A stretch of DNA of 64,000 nt, taken from Heyndrickxia coagulans DSM 1 = ATCC 7050 (GTDB taxonomy: Bacteria; Bacillota; Bacilli; Bacillales; Bacillaceae_C). A program made the translations under genes and the position numbers. A model generated the notes under the pieces. That model was not told the origin of the DNA, did not search any database, and worked only from the letters and a program-made list of their open reading frames with translations. The DNA is taken from contig NZ_ALAS01000206.1 of assembly GCF_000290615.1 (NCBI RefSeq), positions 26,671 to 90,670 on the forward strand, written 5' to 3'. Of the stretch, positions 44,879 to 53,718 are shown piece by piece; position 1 is the first letter of the stretch, and each line of letters opens with the position of its first letter.

Positions 44879-45673
44879 TTAATCCAGTACGGTGATTTGG
44901 ATCGTACGGCGCCCCCAGTTGGCGGCTTTTCCTGAATCCGGGACGAGGACATCGATACGGTTTCCTTTGATGGCTCCGCCCGTATCGCCTGCAACAGCGG
45001 TCCCGTAACCTTCGACATATACTTTTGAACCGAGCGGAATTACATTCGGATCGACGGCAATCACTTTTGCATTCGGATTATTTTTAACATTGATGCCTGT
45101 CGCTGTAACGCCGGAGCAGCCCGGATCATTGGCTGTATAAGCGGTCGCGGTGACGGTCATCGTTTTTCCCTGCGGTTTTGGAGCCGCCTCTTTGGAAGAT
45201 TCCACGTGCACGGTCGGCTTTTTCACGTCCACTTTTGCATTTTCCGTGTTTGTTTGCGGCTTTACGGAAACTTCCGCTGCACGTTCTTTTACTGTCACTT
45301 TGCTGTTCGGATTGGAACGAATCACGATTTGATCATGCGGGAAAATGACATCCGATGACAGATCGTTCCATTCTTTTATTTGTTCAACCGGCACGCCGTA
45401 TTTTTTCGAGATATCCGACAGCGTGTCACCGGCTTTAACGACATAAACGTTTTTCGGGGAAATGGTTAACTTTTGTGAAGGATAAATCATTTCGGTAGAA
45501 AGTTGGTTATTTTGTTTTAATGTTTTAACGGATGTATTGTATTTTTGAGAGATCCCCCAAAGTGTATCCCCCGGTTTTACGGTATAAGTATCCGGCGCTG
45601 CGGCTTGTGCATTGACAGCCATTACGCTTGTGATTGTCACCGCAGCTGCAAGTGCTGATACTGCTTTTTTCAT
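44879..45673 (-). CDS. YocH-like secreted cell-wall protein: two LysM repeats and a 3D domain
   Basis: A 264-residue exported protein with a Sec signal peptide cleaved about AQAAA (residue 25). Two LysM peptidoglycan-binding repeats follow (YTVKPGDTLWGIS from about 29, YVVKAGDTLSDIS from about 76), then a linker and a C-terminal 3D domain (GYGTAVAGDTGGAIKGNRIDV) with the three conserved Asp. This is the plan of B. subtilis YocH, a putative muramidase of the WalR regulon. The upstream 200 bases hold TGTTAC-N5-TTTCAC, only a partial WalR-type repeat. GGAGG precedes the ATG. The catalytic identity of 3D domains is probably transglycosylase-like (MltA fold). Confidence 0.88.
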   Translation of the reverse strand: MKKAVSALAAAVTITSVMAVNAQAAAPDTYTVKPGDTLWGISQKYNTSVKTLKQNNQLSTEMIYPSQKLTISPKNVYVVKAGDTLSDISKKYGVPVEQIKEWNDLSSDVIFPHDQIVIRSNPNSKVTVKERAAEVSVKPQTNTENAKVDVKKPTVHVESSKEAAPKPQGKTMTVTATAYTANDPGCSGVTATGINVKNNPNAKVIAVDPNVIPLGSKVYVEGYGTAVAGDTGGAIKGNRIDVLVPDSGKAANWGRRTIQITVLD

Positions 45674-45851
45674 AAATTGTAACCTCCTCTTTTTGCCGGC
45701 TTTTGTGCCAACACCGTAAATCCTAACACACGGATTTAACAGGCGGATAACGGCAAAATGTTGATTTGGTTACACAAAAACGCTTCTTTGTAATCCCGTG
45801 AAAAATTTGTAACATAGGCATAAAGTCACGAATTCGCGCATAGAAGCAGAA
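45674..45851. other. Leader/promoter region of the YocH-like gene
   Basis: No gene. It contains a partial WalR-type repeat and a small hairpin (AAATCC/GGATTT on the minus strand) about 50 bases before the ATG. I do not recognise a riboswitch. Confidence 0.4.
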
Positions 45852-45878
45852 AAACACCGTCGAATTGCGGCGGTGTTT
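45852..45878 (-). terminator. Terminator of the yhfW-like pseudogene
   Basis: AAACACCGTCG (45852-45862) pairs with CGGCGGTGTTT (45868-45878) with one mismatch; the T-run is on the minus strand. Confidence 0.75.
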
Positions 45879-45886
45879 GCAGCACT

Positions 45887-46906
45887 TTAGTCCTGTTGAT
45901 CGATTTTTTTCAGCGGTTCTTTCGCCGGCCCTTCTACCACTTCGCCTGTACAAGCAAACCGCGAACCGTGGCACGGGCAGTCCCATGTGCGGTCTCCCGA
46001 GTTCCATTTCACTTCACAGCCCATATGGGTACATGTCGTATCGACCAGATAGAGGTTCCCGTCCTGGTCTTTGTAGGCGCCTGCCCGCTTTCCGTTAATA
46101 CGGACAACGGCCCCTTCGTCATTTTTTAACGCATCTAAAGATTGATCCCGCATGTCAAGTTTTCCTTTGACGAGCTGCCCGGCAACGTCGGTATTCGCAG
46201 GTGTGTACAGATGCAAATGTATTTGCACGTCATGGTATGCCCTTTTTCCGTTTTAATTTTTAATGGGCTGCCAAAATCGATATCTTTCGCAGTGGTTTGT
46301 TCAAAAATCGGGACATTTTTTGTCCATTAAATATTCAATCAGTGCTTTTCAGTACGAAAGCGGATGGAACTGTGCCTGCCCGGCCATTTTCACCGCTTTT
46401 TTCCCGGGAATCCCGTCCGGCAGCGAACCGATCCATTCTCCCGGGATGCCGAGGGTTTCATACGCCTGCATTTCTTTTTCCAGTTTTTCAATATATGCAT
46501 CGGAATTGGTATAGAGAAAGGCATCCTGCCGCGAAAAATCACAGCGGATCCCGTGCTTCAGGATCGTTTGTTCAATGAACGATGCAGCGGTTTCGTTTGC
46601 TTTGTAATAAAGGGATGCTTTTTCTTTTCCTATATGCTGGATCAATTCATCATAAATGAGCCCGTGCTGTGCGGTGATTTTTGCCGTCGTATGCCCGCTT
46701 GTGCCATTTGCAATGGATCCGGCATCAAACAGGATTGTTTTATAGCCTTCGTTTGCCAGCAAATAAGCGGTTACAATTCCGGCCATTCCGGCGCCCGCAA
46801 CAGCCACATCGGCTTCTATATCCTGCGTTAACGGCGGAAATTGCGGCATCGTGGCCGTTTTGCGCCACAACGGTTCAGGAGATTGCGGCATTGAAGTTCC
46901 GTTCAT
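45887..46906 (-). pseudogene. Decayed YhfW-like FAD oxidoreductase with C-terminal Rieske domain
   Basis: The first 185 codons encode the N-terminal FAD-binding part (VAGAGMAGIVTAYLL, SGHTTAKITAQHGLIYDEL). A TGA at 46349-46351 then interrupts the frame. The same frame continues as KALIEYLMDKK. A shift at an A-run near 46310 restores coding in another frame (VPIFEQTTAKDIDFGSPLKI). About 30 codons later, near 46225, the sequence jumps directly to the C-terminal part (GKLDMRDQSLDALKNDEG) and the Rieske motifs CTHMGC and CPCHGS. Compared with the roughly 500-residue YhfW, about 190 central residues are gone. It therefore has one nonsense codon, one frameshift and one deletion. Start ATG 46906 follows GGGGAGG. 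Confidence 0.8.
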
Positions 46907-46913
46907 GATTTGA

Positions 46914-46954
46914 CCTCCCCGAAAGACTGATATGTATAGTCTTCCCCGGGGAGG
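46914..46954. promoter_or_regulatory. Hairpin sequestering the ribosome-binding site of the yhfW-like gene
   Basis: On the minus strand CCTCCCCG...AAGACT pairs with AGTCTT...CGGGGAGG (8 + 6 bp with a small internal loop, 9-base terminal loop). The 3' arm contains the GGGGAGG ribosome-binding site. There is no T-run, so it is not a normal terminator. Confidence 0.55.
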
Positions 46955-46973
46955 CCGGTCTAAACATTTTGAT

Positions 46974-47435
46974 TTAGCTGTTGAGCAATTTATCCGTAAT
47001 CTGGCGCATGATATCGCCTCTTGAGATGACACCGACAACACGATCTGCCTGATTGACGACCGGAAGTTTTTTAAAATGGTGTTTGGCCAGAATCCGCAGC
47101 GCGTTTTCAAAATCGTCTTCGGGCCTTACCGTATACAATTCCCGCCGTTTCATAATCTTTTCCACCGGAAAGTCCAGGCTGTGCGCCAGTTTTTCATTAA
47201 AGTCTTCCTGCTCATTTACCACGATCGTAATATAAAAATCATAAACGGTCCGTGCCTTTGGCTGCAAAAAGCGGATGACATCCCCGTCACTGACCATGCC
47301 GAGCAGCTTTCCTTCCGCATCCACGACCGGTACGCCGCCGATCCGGTGGTGGGCAAGCACCTTTAACAGTTCCCGGATCGTCGTCTCTTTTTTTACCGTA
47401 ATGACATCGCGGATCATAAAATCTTTGACTTCCAA
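46974..47435 (-). CDS. CBS-domain pair protein
   Basis: A 153-residue protein made of two CBS motifs (about 7-58 and 90-148). GGVPVVDAEGKLLGMVSDGDVIR and KKLPVVNQADRVVGVISRGDI are the typical strand-turn-helix ends. Stand-alone CBS pairs bind adenosine nucleotides and act as energy sensors; the partner here is unknown. The start is TTG, 8 bases after AAAGGAG. The intervening segment (residues 60-90) is longer than minimal. It may be transcribed with the downstream yhfW-like remnant. Confidence 0.85.
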   Translation of the reverse strand: MEVKDFMIRDVITVKKETTIRELLKVLAHHRIGGVPVVDAEGKLLGMVSDGDVIRFLQPKARTVYDFYITIVVNEQEDFNEKLAHSLDFPVEKIMKRRELYTVRPEDDFENALRILAKHHFKKLPVVNQADRVVGVISRGDIMRQITDKLLNS

Positions 47436-47512
47436 TTTTCTCGCTCCTTTTTATCCATCCATTTACAAATTATTGTAAACCTTTGCGGGGAAGGAAGCAA
47501 TGAAGAAACCGC

Positions 47513-48367
47513 CTATTGTGCGCCATCCACGTACTTCCCGTGATCCGGGAGCGCGATTTCATCAAATCCGGAGACAAGGGCCTCAAGCCCTTCCCGCAAG
47601 CCGGCGCCGGACATCGGGATCCCGTGGCCGCAAAGAGCAGTTTCCGGCTTTAAGGCAGCCAATTTTTCAACTGAGCGTTTTGCCGCCTTCCAGTCGTTTG
47701 TAAAATAGCGCGGCGGCCCGTTTACTTCCTGCTTTTGCACCAGCACTTTCCAAAATTCATCCTGTCTGACGGTGATAAATGCGTCCCCCGCGATCAACAC
47801 GTTGTCTGCTTCCCTGAAGAACGATACATGCCCGTTCGAATGGCCGGGCGTATGGATCCATTTCCAGCCCGGCAGAAACGGGACCGTCCCGTCTTCGGGA
47901 AGGGGTTGGACAGCCTTGCCAAGATCAACTGGTTCATTCGGATATATCATGGAAATCTTCGCCAGCAGGCCGCCTTCAACAGTCGGATCGGGATCCGGAT
48001 ACGTTTCACGCCCGGTTAAATAGGGCAGCTCCAATGGATGTGCAAAAACCGGCACGTCCCATTTTTCCAATAATGGCGCAATCGCACCCACGTGGTCAAA
48101 ATGGCCATGCGTCAGTAAAACCGCTTTTGGTTTTGCCTTTTCCCCGAAGCGTTCCCGCACGGCTGAAAATATCGCGCCGGCGGAACCCGGCATGCCGGCA
48201 TCCACGAGGACAAATGTACCGGTTCCGGCCCTGCCGATCAGACACACATTTACAATTTGGATGGTAAAGCAATAGATATCCGGCAGCAATTCCCTGCCTG
48301 TTCCGCTTTCAATCGAAGTCATCGGGATGATACGGCGGCCAAACGGGTGATGAATGTCTTTATCCAT
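47513..48367 (-). CDS. MBL-fold metallo-hydrolase
   Basis: A 284-residue metallo-beta-lactamase-fold hydrolase. The metal-binding motif is LTHGHFDHVGAI, with further ligands in HTPGHSNGHVSF, IAGDAF and LCGHGIP. VNVCLIGRAGTGTFVLVDAGMPG is the N-terminal strand pair. The family covers glyoxalase II-like, lactonase-like and many uncharacterised enzymes, so the substrate is open. The start is ATG after AAAGGGG. Monocistronic. Confidence 0.82.
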   Translation of the reverse strand: MDKDIHHPFGRRIIPMTSIESGTGRELLPDIYCFTIQIVNVCLIGRAGTGTFVLVDAGMPGSAGAIFSAVRERFGEKAKPKAVLLTHGHFDHVGAIAPLLEKWDVPVFAHPLELPYLTGRETYPDPDPTVEGGLLAKISMIYPNEPVDLGKAVQPLPEDGTVPFLPGWKWIHTPGHSNGHVSFFREADNVLIAGDAFITVRQDEFWKVLVQKQEVNGPPRYFTNDWKAAKRSVEKLAALKPETALCGHGIPMSGAGLREGLEALVSGFDEIALPDHGKYVDGAQ

Positions 48368-48520
48368 AAAATCCCCTTTCTTTCATTATTCCTTCTTTTT
48401 ATCCTTTCCCGTTTCTGCCGGCCATTACCCGTTCTGCCGGCCATGATCAACTGAAAAAGCGGTGAAACCGAACTCCGGCTTTACAAGGCGCCTGTTTCCA
48501 TAAGGCCTCCTGCCTGAAGT

Positions 48521-48554
48521 GAAAACGGCAAGGCGCAGTTGCCTTGCCGTTTTC
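48521..48554 (-). terminator. Terminator of thiT
   Basis: A perfect 14-bp stem, GAAAACGGCAAGGC (48521-48534) with GCCTTGCCGTTTTC (48541-48554), around a 6-base loop. Confidence 0.8.
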
Positions 48555-48563
48555 AAGTTGCTT

Positions 48564-49154
48564 TTACGCCGCATGCCTGTGCTGATTGCGGTATTTTGTC
48601 AGCAGCTGCGGGGCGGCATTAAAGAGGATCGCCGCAACAGCTGCGCATAAAATGCCATTGCCAATCATCGTGACGCCGTTCGTGATGAAAGAATAGAGAA
48701 ACGCCGACTGCCCTTTAGGCGCATAGGAACCCCAGAAAAACACGCCGGCCACGAAATGCCAGAAATAGCGGGCGAAACTGCCGGCAAGAACAGAAAGGCA
48801 TATCCAAAAAGTCATCGTGCCCCTTTTGGCATGGCGGCAGCTTCTTTCGATAAGCGGCCGAAAAAGCCCGGCAAACCCGATGAATGAAAAAGCGACCGGA
48901 TATTCCATGATGCCCTGAATCGGGTTGAGAATATCATTTGCATCACCGGTGACGATCTGCAGCAAGCTCCAAATAAATCCCGAAGCAACACTTGCTTTAA
49001 ATCCCCAGCGAAAAGCGACTACAAAAACCGGCAGCATGGCAAACGACAGGGAAATCACGTGCGTCACCTCAATGGACGGCAGCAAGTCCAGCAAAAGCGC
49101 AAATGCCGCAAAGACAGCCGCTTCAATCATGGCCTGTAAACTTAATTTGCCCAT
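48564..49154 (-). CDS. thiT: Energy-coupled thiamine transporter ThiT
   Basis: A 196-residue ECF-type substrate-binding membrane protein with six helices, specific for thiamine. ThiT hallmarks are seen in EVTHVISLSFAMLPVFVVAFRWG, in DANDILNPIQGIMEYP and in the FARYFWHFVAGVFFWG helix 5-6 region. The aromatic residues that sandwich thiamine lie in the last two. It works with the shared EcfAA'T module encoded elsewhere. The TPP riboswitch directly upstream confirms the assignment. ATG 49154 follows AAAGGGGG at 8-9 bases. Confidence 0.92.
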   Translation of the reverse strand: MGKLSLQAMIEAAVFAAFALLLDLLPSIEVTHVISLSFAMLPVFVVAFRWGFKASVASGFIWSLLQIVTGDANDILNPIQGIMEYPVAFSFIGFAGLFRPLIERSCRHAKRGTMTFWICLSVLAGSFARYFWHFVAGVFFWGSYAPKGQSAFLYSFITNGVTMIGNGILCAAVAAILFNAAPQLLTKYRNQHRHAA

Positions 49155-49215
49155 AAAAAAATCCCCCTTTTGGTATGCATGAACATAACGAACCATGGGA
49201 GGACAAAAGAAATTC

Positions 49216-49300
49216 CACATCCCTACGCCGGCATTAACCGGACAGGTTCAAAGGGTCAGAACATGGCGTTCACTCTCAGCTTAACGCTCCCCCTGTGGTT
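49216..49300 (-). ncRNA. TPP riboswitch (THI element)
   Basis: On the minus strand the conserved blocks appear in order: ACAGGGGGAGC, CTGAGAGTGAAC, TTCTGACCCTTTGAACCTG, then CGGTTAATGCCGGCGTAGGGA. It lies about 60 bases upstream of the thiT start. No hairpin with a T-run follows, so control is probably by masking the ribosome-binding site (translation) rather than termination. Confidence 0.95.
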
Positions 49301-49323
49301 ACGTTCATGAATTTGTCACCTTT

Positions 49324-49352
49324 ATGATAAACTTTTTGCCACAGCATTTCAA
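49324..49352 (-). promoter_or_regulatory. Sigma-A promoter of thiT
   Basis: On the minus strand TTGAAA (49347-49352) and TATCAT (49324-49329) are 17 bases apart, just upstream of the riboswitch. Confidence 0.65.
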
Positions 49353-49360
49353 CAAAAAAT

Positions 49361-50035
49361 TTAATTTTTTGGCAATAACAGCTCTGGAAAATTGTTTTTT
49401 GGCGAATTGACGCGTTCGGATACGGCATACATCTCCATCGCATCCGAATCATACTGCGCGAGGAGCGGCAACAGCCGGCCCGGTTCAGTGACCGTGCTGT
49501 CCAGCCATTTTTCTTCATCTTCCTTGCGTAAAATCACCGGCATCCGGTCGTGAATTTTTGCCATCATCCTGTTCGCCTTTGTCGTTAAAATGGTGCAAGT
49601 AAAGACCGGATTCCCTTCCTGATCCGTCCATTTCTCCCAAAGCCCGGCCATTGCAAAAATGCCCCCGTTCTTAAGCGTAATCCGCATCGGCGCCCGGGTG
49701 CCGTCTTTTCGGTTCCACTCAAAAAAAGAATCGGCCGGAATGAGGCAGCGCCGCCTTTTCACTGCCTCCCGGAAACCCGGTTTCTGAAATACAGTTTCAC
49801 TTCTGGCATTGATCATCTTATGCCCGATTTTCGGATCTTTTGCCCAGGAAGGAATCAAGCCCCATTTTAAAAAACCCAGTCTGTACTGCCCGCGGGCGCT
49901 GATCACGGCAGCCACCATTTGCGAAGGCGCGACATTATAACTTTTGGCATATTCACTGCCCGGAAAAGAAGCTTTGGCATGGAACCTTTCTTCCAGCTCA
50001 TTTACAGATGCCGTCAAAGTGTACCTCCCGCACAT
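49361..50035 (-). CDS. SRAP-family (YedK/HMCES) abasic-site processing protein
   Basis: A 224-residue SOS-response-associated peptidase. Cys2 follows the initiator Met (MCGRYTL) and forms the covalent link with abasic sites in single-stranded DNA. The catalytic partners are in NARSETVFQKPGF, the Glu of ADSFFEWNR and the His of IHDRMPVIL. It protects or processes abasic sites at replication forks. ATG 50035 is required because the Cys must be residue 2; upstream in-frame extensions are rejected. No LexA box was identified by eye. Confidence 0.92.
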   Translation of the reverse strand: MCGRYTLTASVNELEERFHAKASFPGSEYAKSYNVAPSQMVAAVISARGQYRLGFLKWGLIPSWAKDPKIGHKMINARSETVFQKPGFREAVKRRRCLIPADSFFEWNRKDGTRAPMRITLKNGGIFAMAGLWEKWTDQEGNPVFTCTILTTKANRMMAKIHDRMPVILRKEDEEKWLDSTVTEPGRLLPLLAQYDSDAMEMYAVSERVNSPKNNFPELLLPKN

Positions 50036-50411
50036 CCAAATCCCGCCTTTCTTTCTATCCTGAAAATTTTCATCCTTTTCCGGTGCCGCGTATGAAGCGG
50101 CAAAGAGGTCTATTTTATCCCATTTTACGCAAAAAAGCAGGCAGATAAAAAGGATTTGGCCCGCTTGCACCAAATCCTTTCTCTGTTCCGGAACACGCCG
50201 CGTTTTAACCCTGCCCCCGGGCTTCGGATGGTTGCAGTGGATCCCGGTTTTTTTCTCTTTTTTTCACATGCCGCCCTCAGGCACCTTGTTTCTTTCAAGA
50301 AAATACCGCTTTTGAAGCAAGGAATCGCTCCGGCCGTTTCCGGGCGGGCACGGTTTCCATCCCCTTTTTCACCATCCGCTTTCCGAATCGTAAGGTTAAA
50401 AGCCGCGCCGG
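50036..50411. other. Intergenic region with a distal terminator
   Basis: No gene is supported on either strand. It holds the trhO terminator (50149-50180) 230 bases after that gene's stop, plus the SRAP promoter region. Confidence 0.5.
50149..50180 (-). terminator. Probable trhO terminator
   Basis: AAAGGATTTGG (50149-50159) pairs perfectly with CCAAATCCTTT (50170-50180) around a 10-base loop; the minus-strand tail is TTTTTATCTG. Confidence 0.75.
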
Positions 50412-51386
50412 TTACCGGTTTAACGCCGCGTCTTCTTCTTCGATCCGGCGCAGCCGTTCAGCTACTTTTTCCGGTGTAAGGCCGTGTTCTTTTACATATA
50501 AATTATTTGGCACGGTGCGGCATTCATGCGAGCAGCTCCGCATATATTTATGTTCATTTTCTTCCGAGCATAAAAATTGCTTGTTGCAGGCTGGGTTGGC
50601 GCAGTTGACATAACGTTCGCACGGTTCCCCCGTAAAATAATCCCGGCCGACAACGACATGTTCCTTTCGATTGACCGGAACGGAAATCCGTTCGTCAAAT
50701 ACATACAGTTTGCCGTCCCACAGCTCTCCCTGCACTTCCGGATCCTTTCCGTATGTCACAATCCCGCCGTGCAGTTGGCCGACATCTTCAAACCCTTCTT
50801 CCAGCAGCCAGCCCGAAAATTTTTCACAACGGATGCCGCCGGTGCAATACGTCACAATTTTTTTGCCTTTTAATTGATCCTTATGTTCGCGCACCCATTC
50901 CGGCAGTTCGCGGAAAGTGCGGATATCCGGGCGCAATGCCCCGCGGAAATGCCCGAGATCATACTCATAGTCATTGCGCGCATCCAGTACGACGGTATCT
51001 TCAGCCAGCAGCGCCTCGCGAAATTCTTTCGGAGACAAATATTTCCCCGTTTTTTCATTCGGATTGATGTCTTTTTCAAGCCGCAGCGTAACAAGCTCCT
51101 TGCGCGGGCGGACGTGCATTTTTTTAAACGCATGGCCGTCTGCTTCATCTTCTTTGAAGACCATGTCCCGGAACCGGGGATCTGCGTGCATCTTTTCTTT
51201 ATATTTGGTTGTTTGTTCAACCGTTCCGGAAACGGTGCCGTTGATCCCTTCTTTGGCAACGAGGATACGCCCCTTTAAACCGGTCTCTTTGCAAAACTGC
51301 AAATGTTCAGCTGCAAAGGCTTCCGGATTTTCAATTTCAACATACTTGTAATACAATAAGACTCTGTACGGCTTTGTTTGTTCCAT
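50412..51386 (-). CDS. trhO: tRNA uridine(34) hydroxylase TrhO (YbfQ/YceA family)
   Basis: A 324-residue rhodanese-domain protein making 5-hydroxyuridine at tRNA position 34. The N-terminal acylphosphatase-like domain ([13 protein letters not shown]) is followed by the rhodanese domain, with the catalytic Cys181 in [15 protein letters not shown]-terminal cysteine-rich segment ([12 protein letters not shown] and CSHECR) probably binds zinc. ATG 51386 follows AGGTGG at 9 bases. Monocistronic, with an unusually long 3' region. Confidence 0.92.
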   Translation of the reverse strand: MEQTKPYRVLLYYKYVEIENPEAFAAEHLQFCKETGLKGRILVAKEGINGTVSGTVEQTTKYKEKMHADPRFRDMVFKEDEADGHAFKKMHVRPRKELVTLRLEKDINPNEKTGKYLSPKEFREALLAEDTVVLDARNDYEYDLGHFRGALRPDIRTFRELPEWVREHKDQLKGKKIVTYCTGGIRCEKFSGWLLEEGFEDVGQLHGGIVTYGKDPEVQGELWDGKLYVFDERISVPVNRKEHVVVGRDYFTGEPCERYVNCANPACNKQFLCSEENEHKYMRSCSHECRTVPNNLYVKEHGLTPEKVAERLRRIEEEDAALNR

Positions 51387-51590
51387 TATCGATAACCACC
51401 TATCCAATTATATTTGCAAGATATAATGCAGGCTTTCAGGTTACACTGTCTCTTACAAACCACCATTTTACCAAAAGCCCGTTTGCATTTCAAAATTTTC
51501 ACTGTGAAAACAGAAGAAACGAAATCATTTATCAATCCTGTTTGATGCGTTATACTTGTTCAGACAGGAATAAAAGAAAGGTGTTATGCA

Positions 51591-53678
51591 ATGAAATCGC
51601 TTGTACTCGCCGAAAAGCCGAGCGTCGGGCGCGAACTTGCGCGCGTCCTCGGCTGCACGGAAAATAAAAAACGTTATATTGAGGGGCCGCGCTATATCGT
51701 GACATGGGCGCTCGGCCATTTGATCGAACTGAAAATGCCGGAAGATTATCATCCGAAATATAAAGAATGGCGCATGGAAGACCTGCCGATTCTTCCGGAT
51801 AAAATGGAAACCAAAACAATCCGGCAGACATATCCGCAATATAAAGTGATCGAACAGCTCGGCAAAAGAAGCGACATCAAAGACTGTATTATCGCAACCG
51901 ATGCCGGGCGCGAAGGCGAACTTGTCGCACGCTGGATTCTGGAAAAAATGCGCTGGAAAAAACCGGTAAAACGGTTATGGATATCTTCCCAGACCGACAA
52001 AGCGATTAAAGACGGGTTCAAGCAATTAAAACCGGCAAAGCAGTATGACAATCTGTACCGCTCCGCCGTCTGCCGCAGCGAAGCAGACTGGCTGATCGGG
52101 TTGAACGTGTCCCGCGCTTTAACCGTGAAATACAACGACCCGCTCTCCGCCGGGCGCGTGCAGACGCCGACATTGGCGATGGTGCTCGAGCGCGAACGGG
52201 AAATCCAGTCTTTTGTGCCGAAAAAATACTGGACCATTGAAGCGCTCGCCGGAAAACTCGAAGTGTCATATGACCATAACGGCGAGAAACGGATATTTGA
52301 TGAGCAAAAAGCAAATGCCATACACGCGGCTTTATCCGGGCAGACTGCCGTTGTAACACAAGTGATCCGCAAACAGAAGCAAGAGCAGCAGCCGCTCCCT
52401 TACGACTTGACGGAACTGCAACGCGACGCCAACCACCGCTTCGGTTTTACAGCAAAGAAAACATTGAACGTGCTGCAAAACTTATATGAACAGCATAAAC
52501 TCGTTACCTATCCGCGCACCGATTCGAAATATTTGACGAAAGATATGGAAAACACGATGTACGACCGGCTGCTTGCGGTGAAAGATGCGTACAAAGAAGA
52601 AGTTCAGCCGGTCCTTTCCCGGAAAGGCAACATACTGGCCAAACGTGTCATCAATGATGCAAAGGTGACGGACCACCATGCGATTATTCCAACGGATGAA
52701 CGCCCGGCCTTGCCGGATTTATCTGCCGATGAACGGAAAATCTATGATCTGATCGTAAAACGGTTCCTTGCGCTGTTCTACCCGGTTTATGAATATGAAA
52801 CCGTCCAATTTAAGCTTCAAGCAGGCGGAAAAACCCTGGCCGGGCGGACAATGGCCGTGAAAAATGCCGGGTTTACCGCTGTTTTGCACCATGAACAGGA
52901 ACGGGAAAATACGGCGCTGCTTTCGATCAAAGAAGGAAAAACATTTAAGCTGGAACAAATCCGGCTCAGCCAGCATTTAACCGAAGCACCGAAACGGTAT
53001 TCCGAAGCGGATATTCTTTCGAGAATGGAAAAATACGGGCTCGGGACGCCGGCAACACGCGCCGATATCATTGAACGGCTCGTCTCCTCCGAAACGATCA
53101 GCCGTGAGTCCGGCCGCCTTGTGCCGACACCGAAAGGCAAGCAGCTGATCGACCTTGTAAATGACGAGTTGAAATCGCCGGAACTGACCGCAAAATGGGA
53201 AGAACAGCTTGAAGCGATTGCCCGCGGAAAAGGCAACCCGAAGCAGTTTTTGGAAACCATCCGCCGGGAAACCGTACGCCTCGTCCGTGAAATCCGGACG
53301 AGTGACAAAAAATACCGCGCCCACAATTTAACGGGAACGAAATGCCCGGAATGCGGTTCCCTTATGAAAGAAGTAAACGGCAAAGACGGGAAAAAGCTTG
53401 TCTGTTCAAACCGGGAATGCCGGTTTACAAAGCGGAAAAGCCCGAAACTTTCCAACCGACGCTGCCCGACCTGCCATAAAAAGATGGAGATTCATCACGG
53501 CAAATCCGGCGTGTATTTCCAATGCCGCCACTGCAATATTGTCCAAAAAGCGGACGAAAAGAAAAAAACTTTGTCAAAACATGAAGAAAAGAAATTGCTG
53601 CAAAAATACACAAAGAAAGAGGAAAGTTTCGGCAACAGCCTGGCAGATGCTTTAAAAGCCGCCTTGGAAAAAGAATAG
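51591..53678 (+). CDS. topB: DNA topoisomerase III (second, canonical copy)
   Basis: A 695-residue type IA topoisomerase close to Bacillus TopB over its length. SLVLAEKPSVGRELARVLG starts the TOPRIM domain, which also has IIATDAGREGELVARWI. The active-site Tyr is in TYPRTDSKY. GLGTPATRADIIERL and the DHHAIIPT block are conserved. The C-terminus has two Cys4 zinc fingers (CPECGSLMKEV...CSNRECRF and CPTCHKKM...CRHC) and a basic tail. ATG follows GAAAGG. It is monocistronic with a strong terminator. Compare the diverged relative at 42494-44659. Confidence 0.94.
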   Translation: MKSLVLAEKPSVGRELARVLGCTENKKRYIEGPRYIVTWALGHLIELKMPEDYHPKYKEWRMEDLPILPDKMETKTIRQTYPQYKVIEQLGKRSDIKDCIIATDAGREGELVARWILEKMRWKKPVKRLWISSQTDKAIKDGFKQLKPAKQYDNLYRSAVCRSEADWLIGLNVSRALTVKYNDPLSAGRVQTPTLAMVLEREREIQSFVPKKYWTIEALAGKLEVSYDHNGEKRIFDEQKANAIHAALSGQTAVVTQVIRKQKQEQQPLPYDLTELQRDANHRFGFTAKKTLNVLQNLYEQHKLVTYPRTDSKYLTKDMENTMYDRLLAVKDAYKEEVQPVLSRKGNILAKRVINDAKVTDHHAIIPTDERPALPDLSADERKIYDLIVKRFLALFYPVYEYETVQFKLQAGGKTLAGRTMAVKNAGFTAVLHHEQERENTALLSIKEGKTFKLEQIRLSQHLTEAPKRYSEADILSRMEKYGLGTPATRADIIERLVSSETISRESGRLVPTPKGKQLIDLVNDELKSPELTAKWEEQLEAIARGKGNPKQFLETIRRETVRLVREIRTSDKKYRAHNLTGTKCPECGSLMKEVNGKDGKKLVCSNRECRFTKRKSPKLSNRRCPTCHKKMEIHHGKSGVYFQCRHCNIVQKADEKKKTLSKHEEKKLLQKYTKKEESFGNSLADALKAALEKE

Positions 53679-53689
53679 ATTGGATGTTT

Positions 53690-53718
53690 AAAAAAGCCCG
53701 GCCAAGCCGGGCTTTTTT
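53690..53718. terminator. Terminator of topB
   Basis: AAAAAAGCCCGGC (53690-53702) pairs perfectly with GCCGGGCTTTTTT (53706-53718) around a 3-base loop. Confidence 0.9.

Noticed and set aside
45674..45851. WalR box upstream of the YocH-like gene
   Set aside because: Only one half (TGTTAC) matches well; the second half and the spacing are too poor to call a site.
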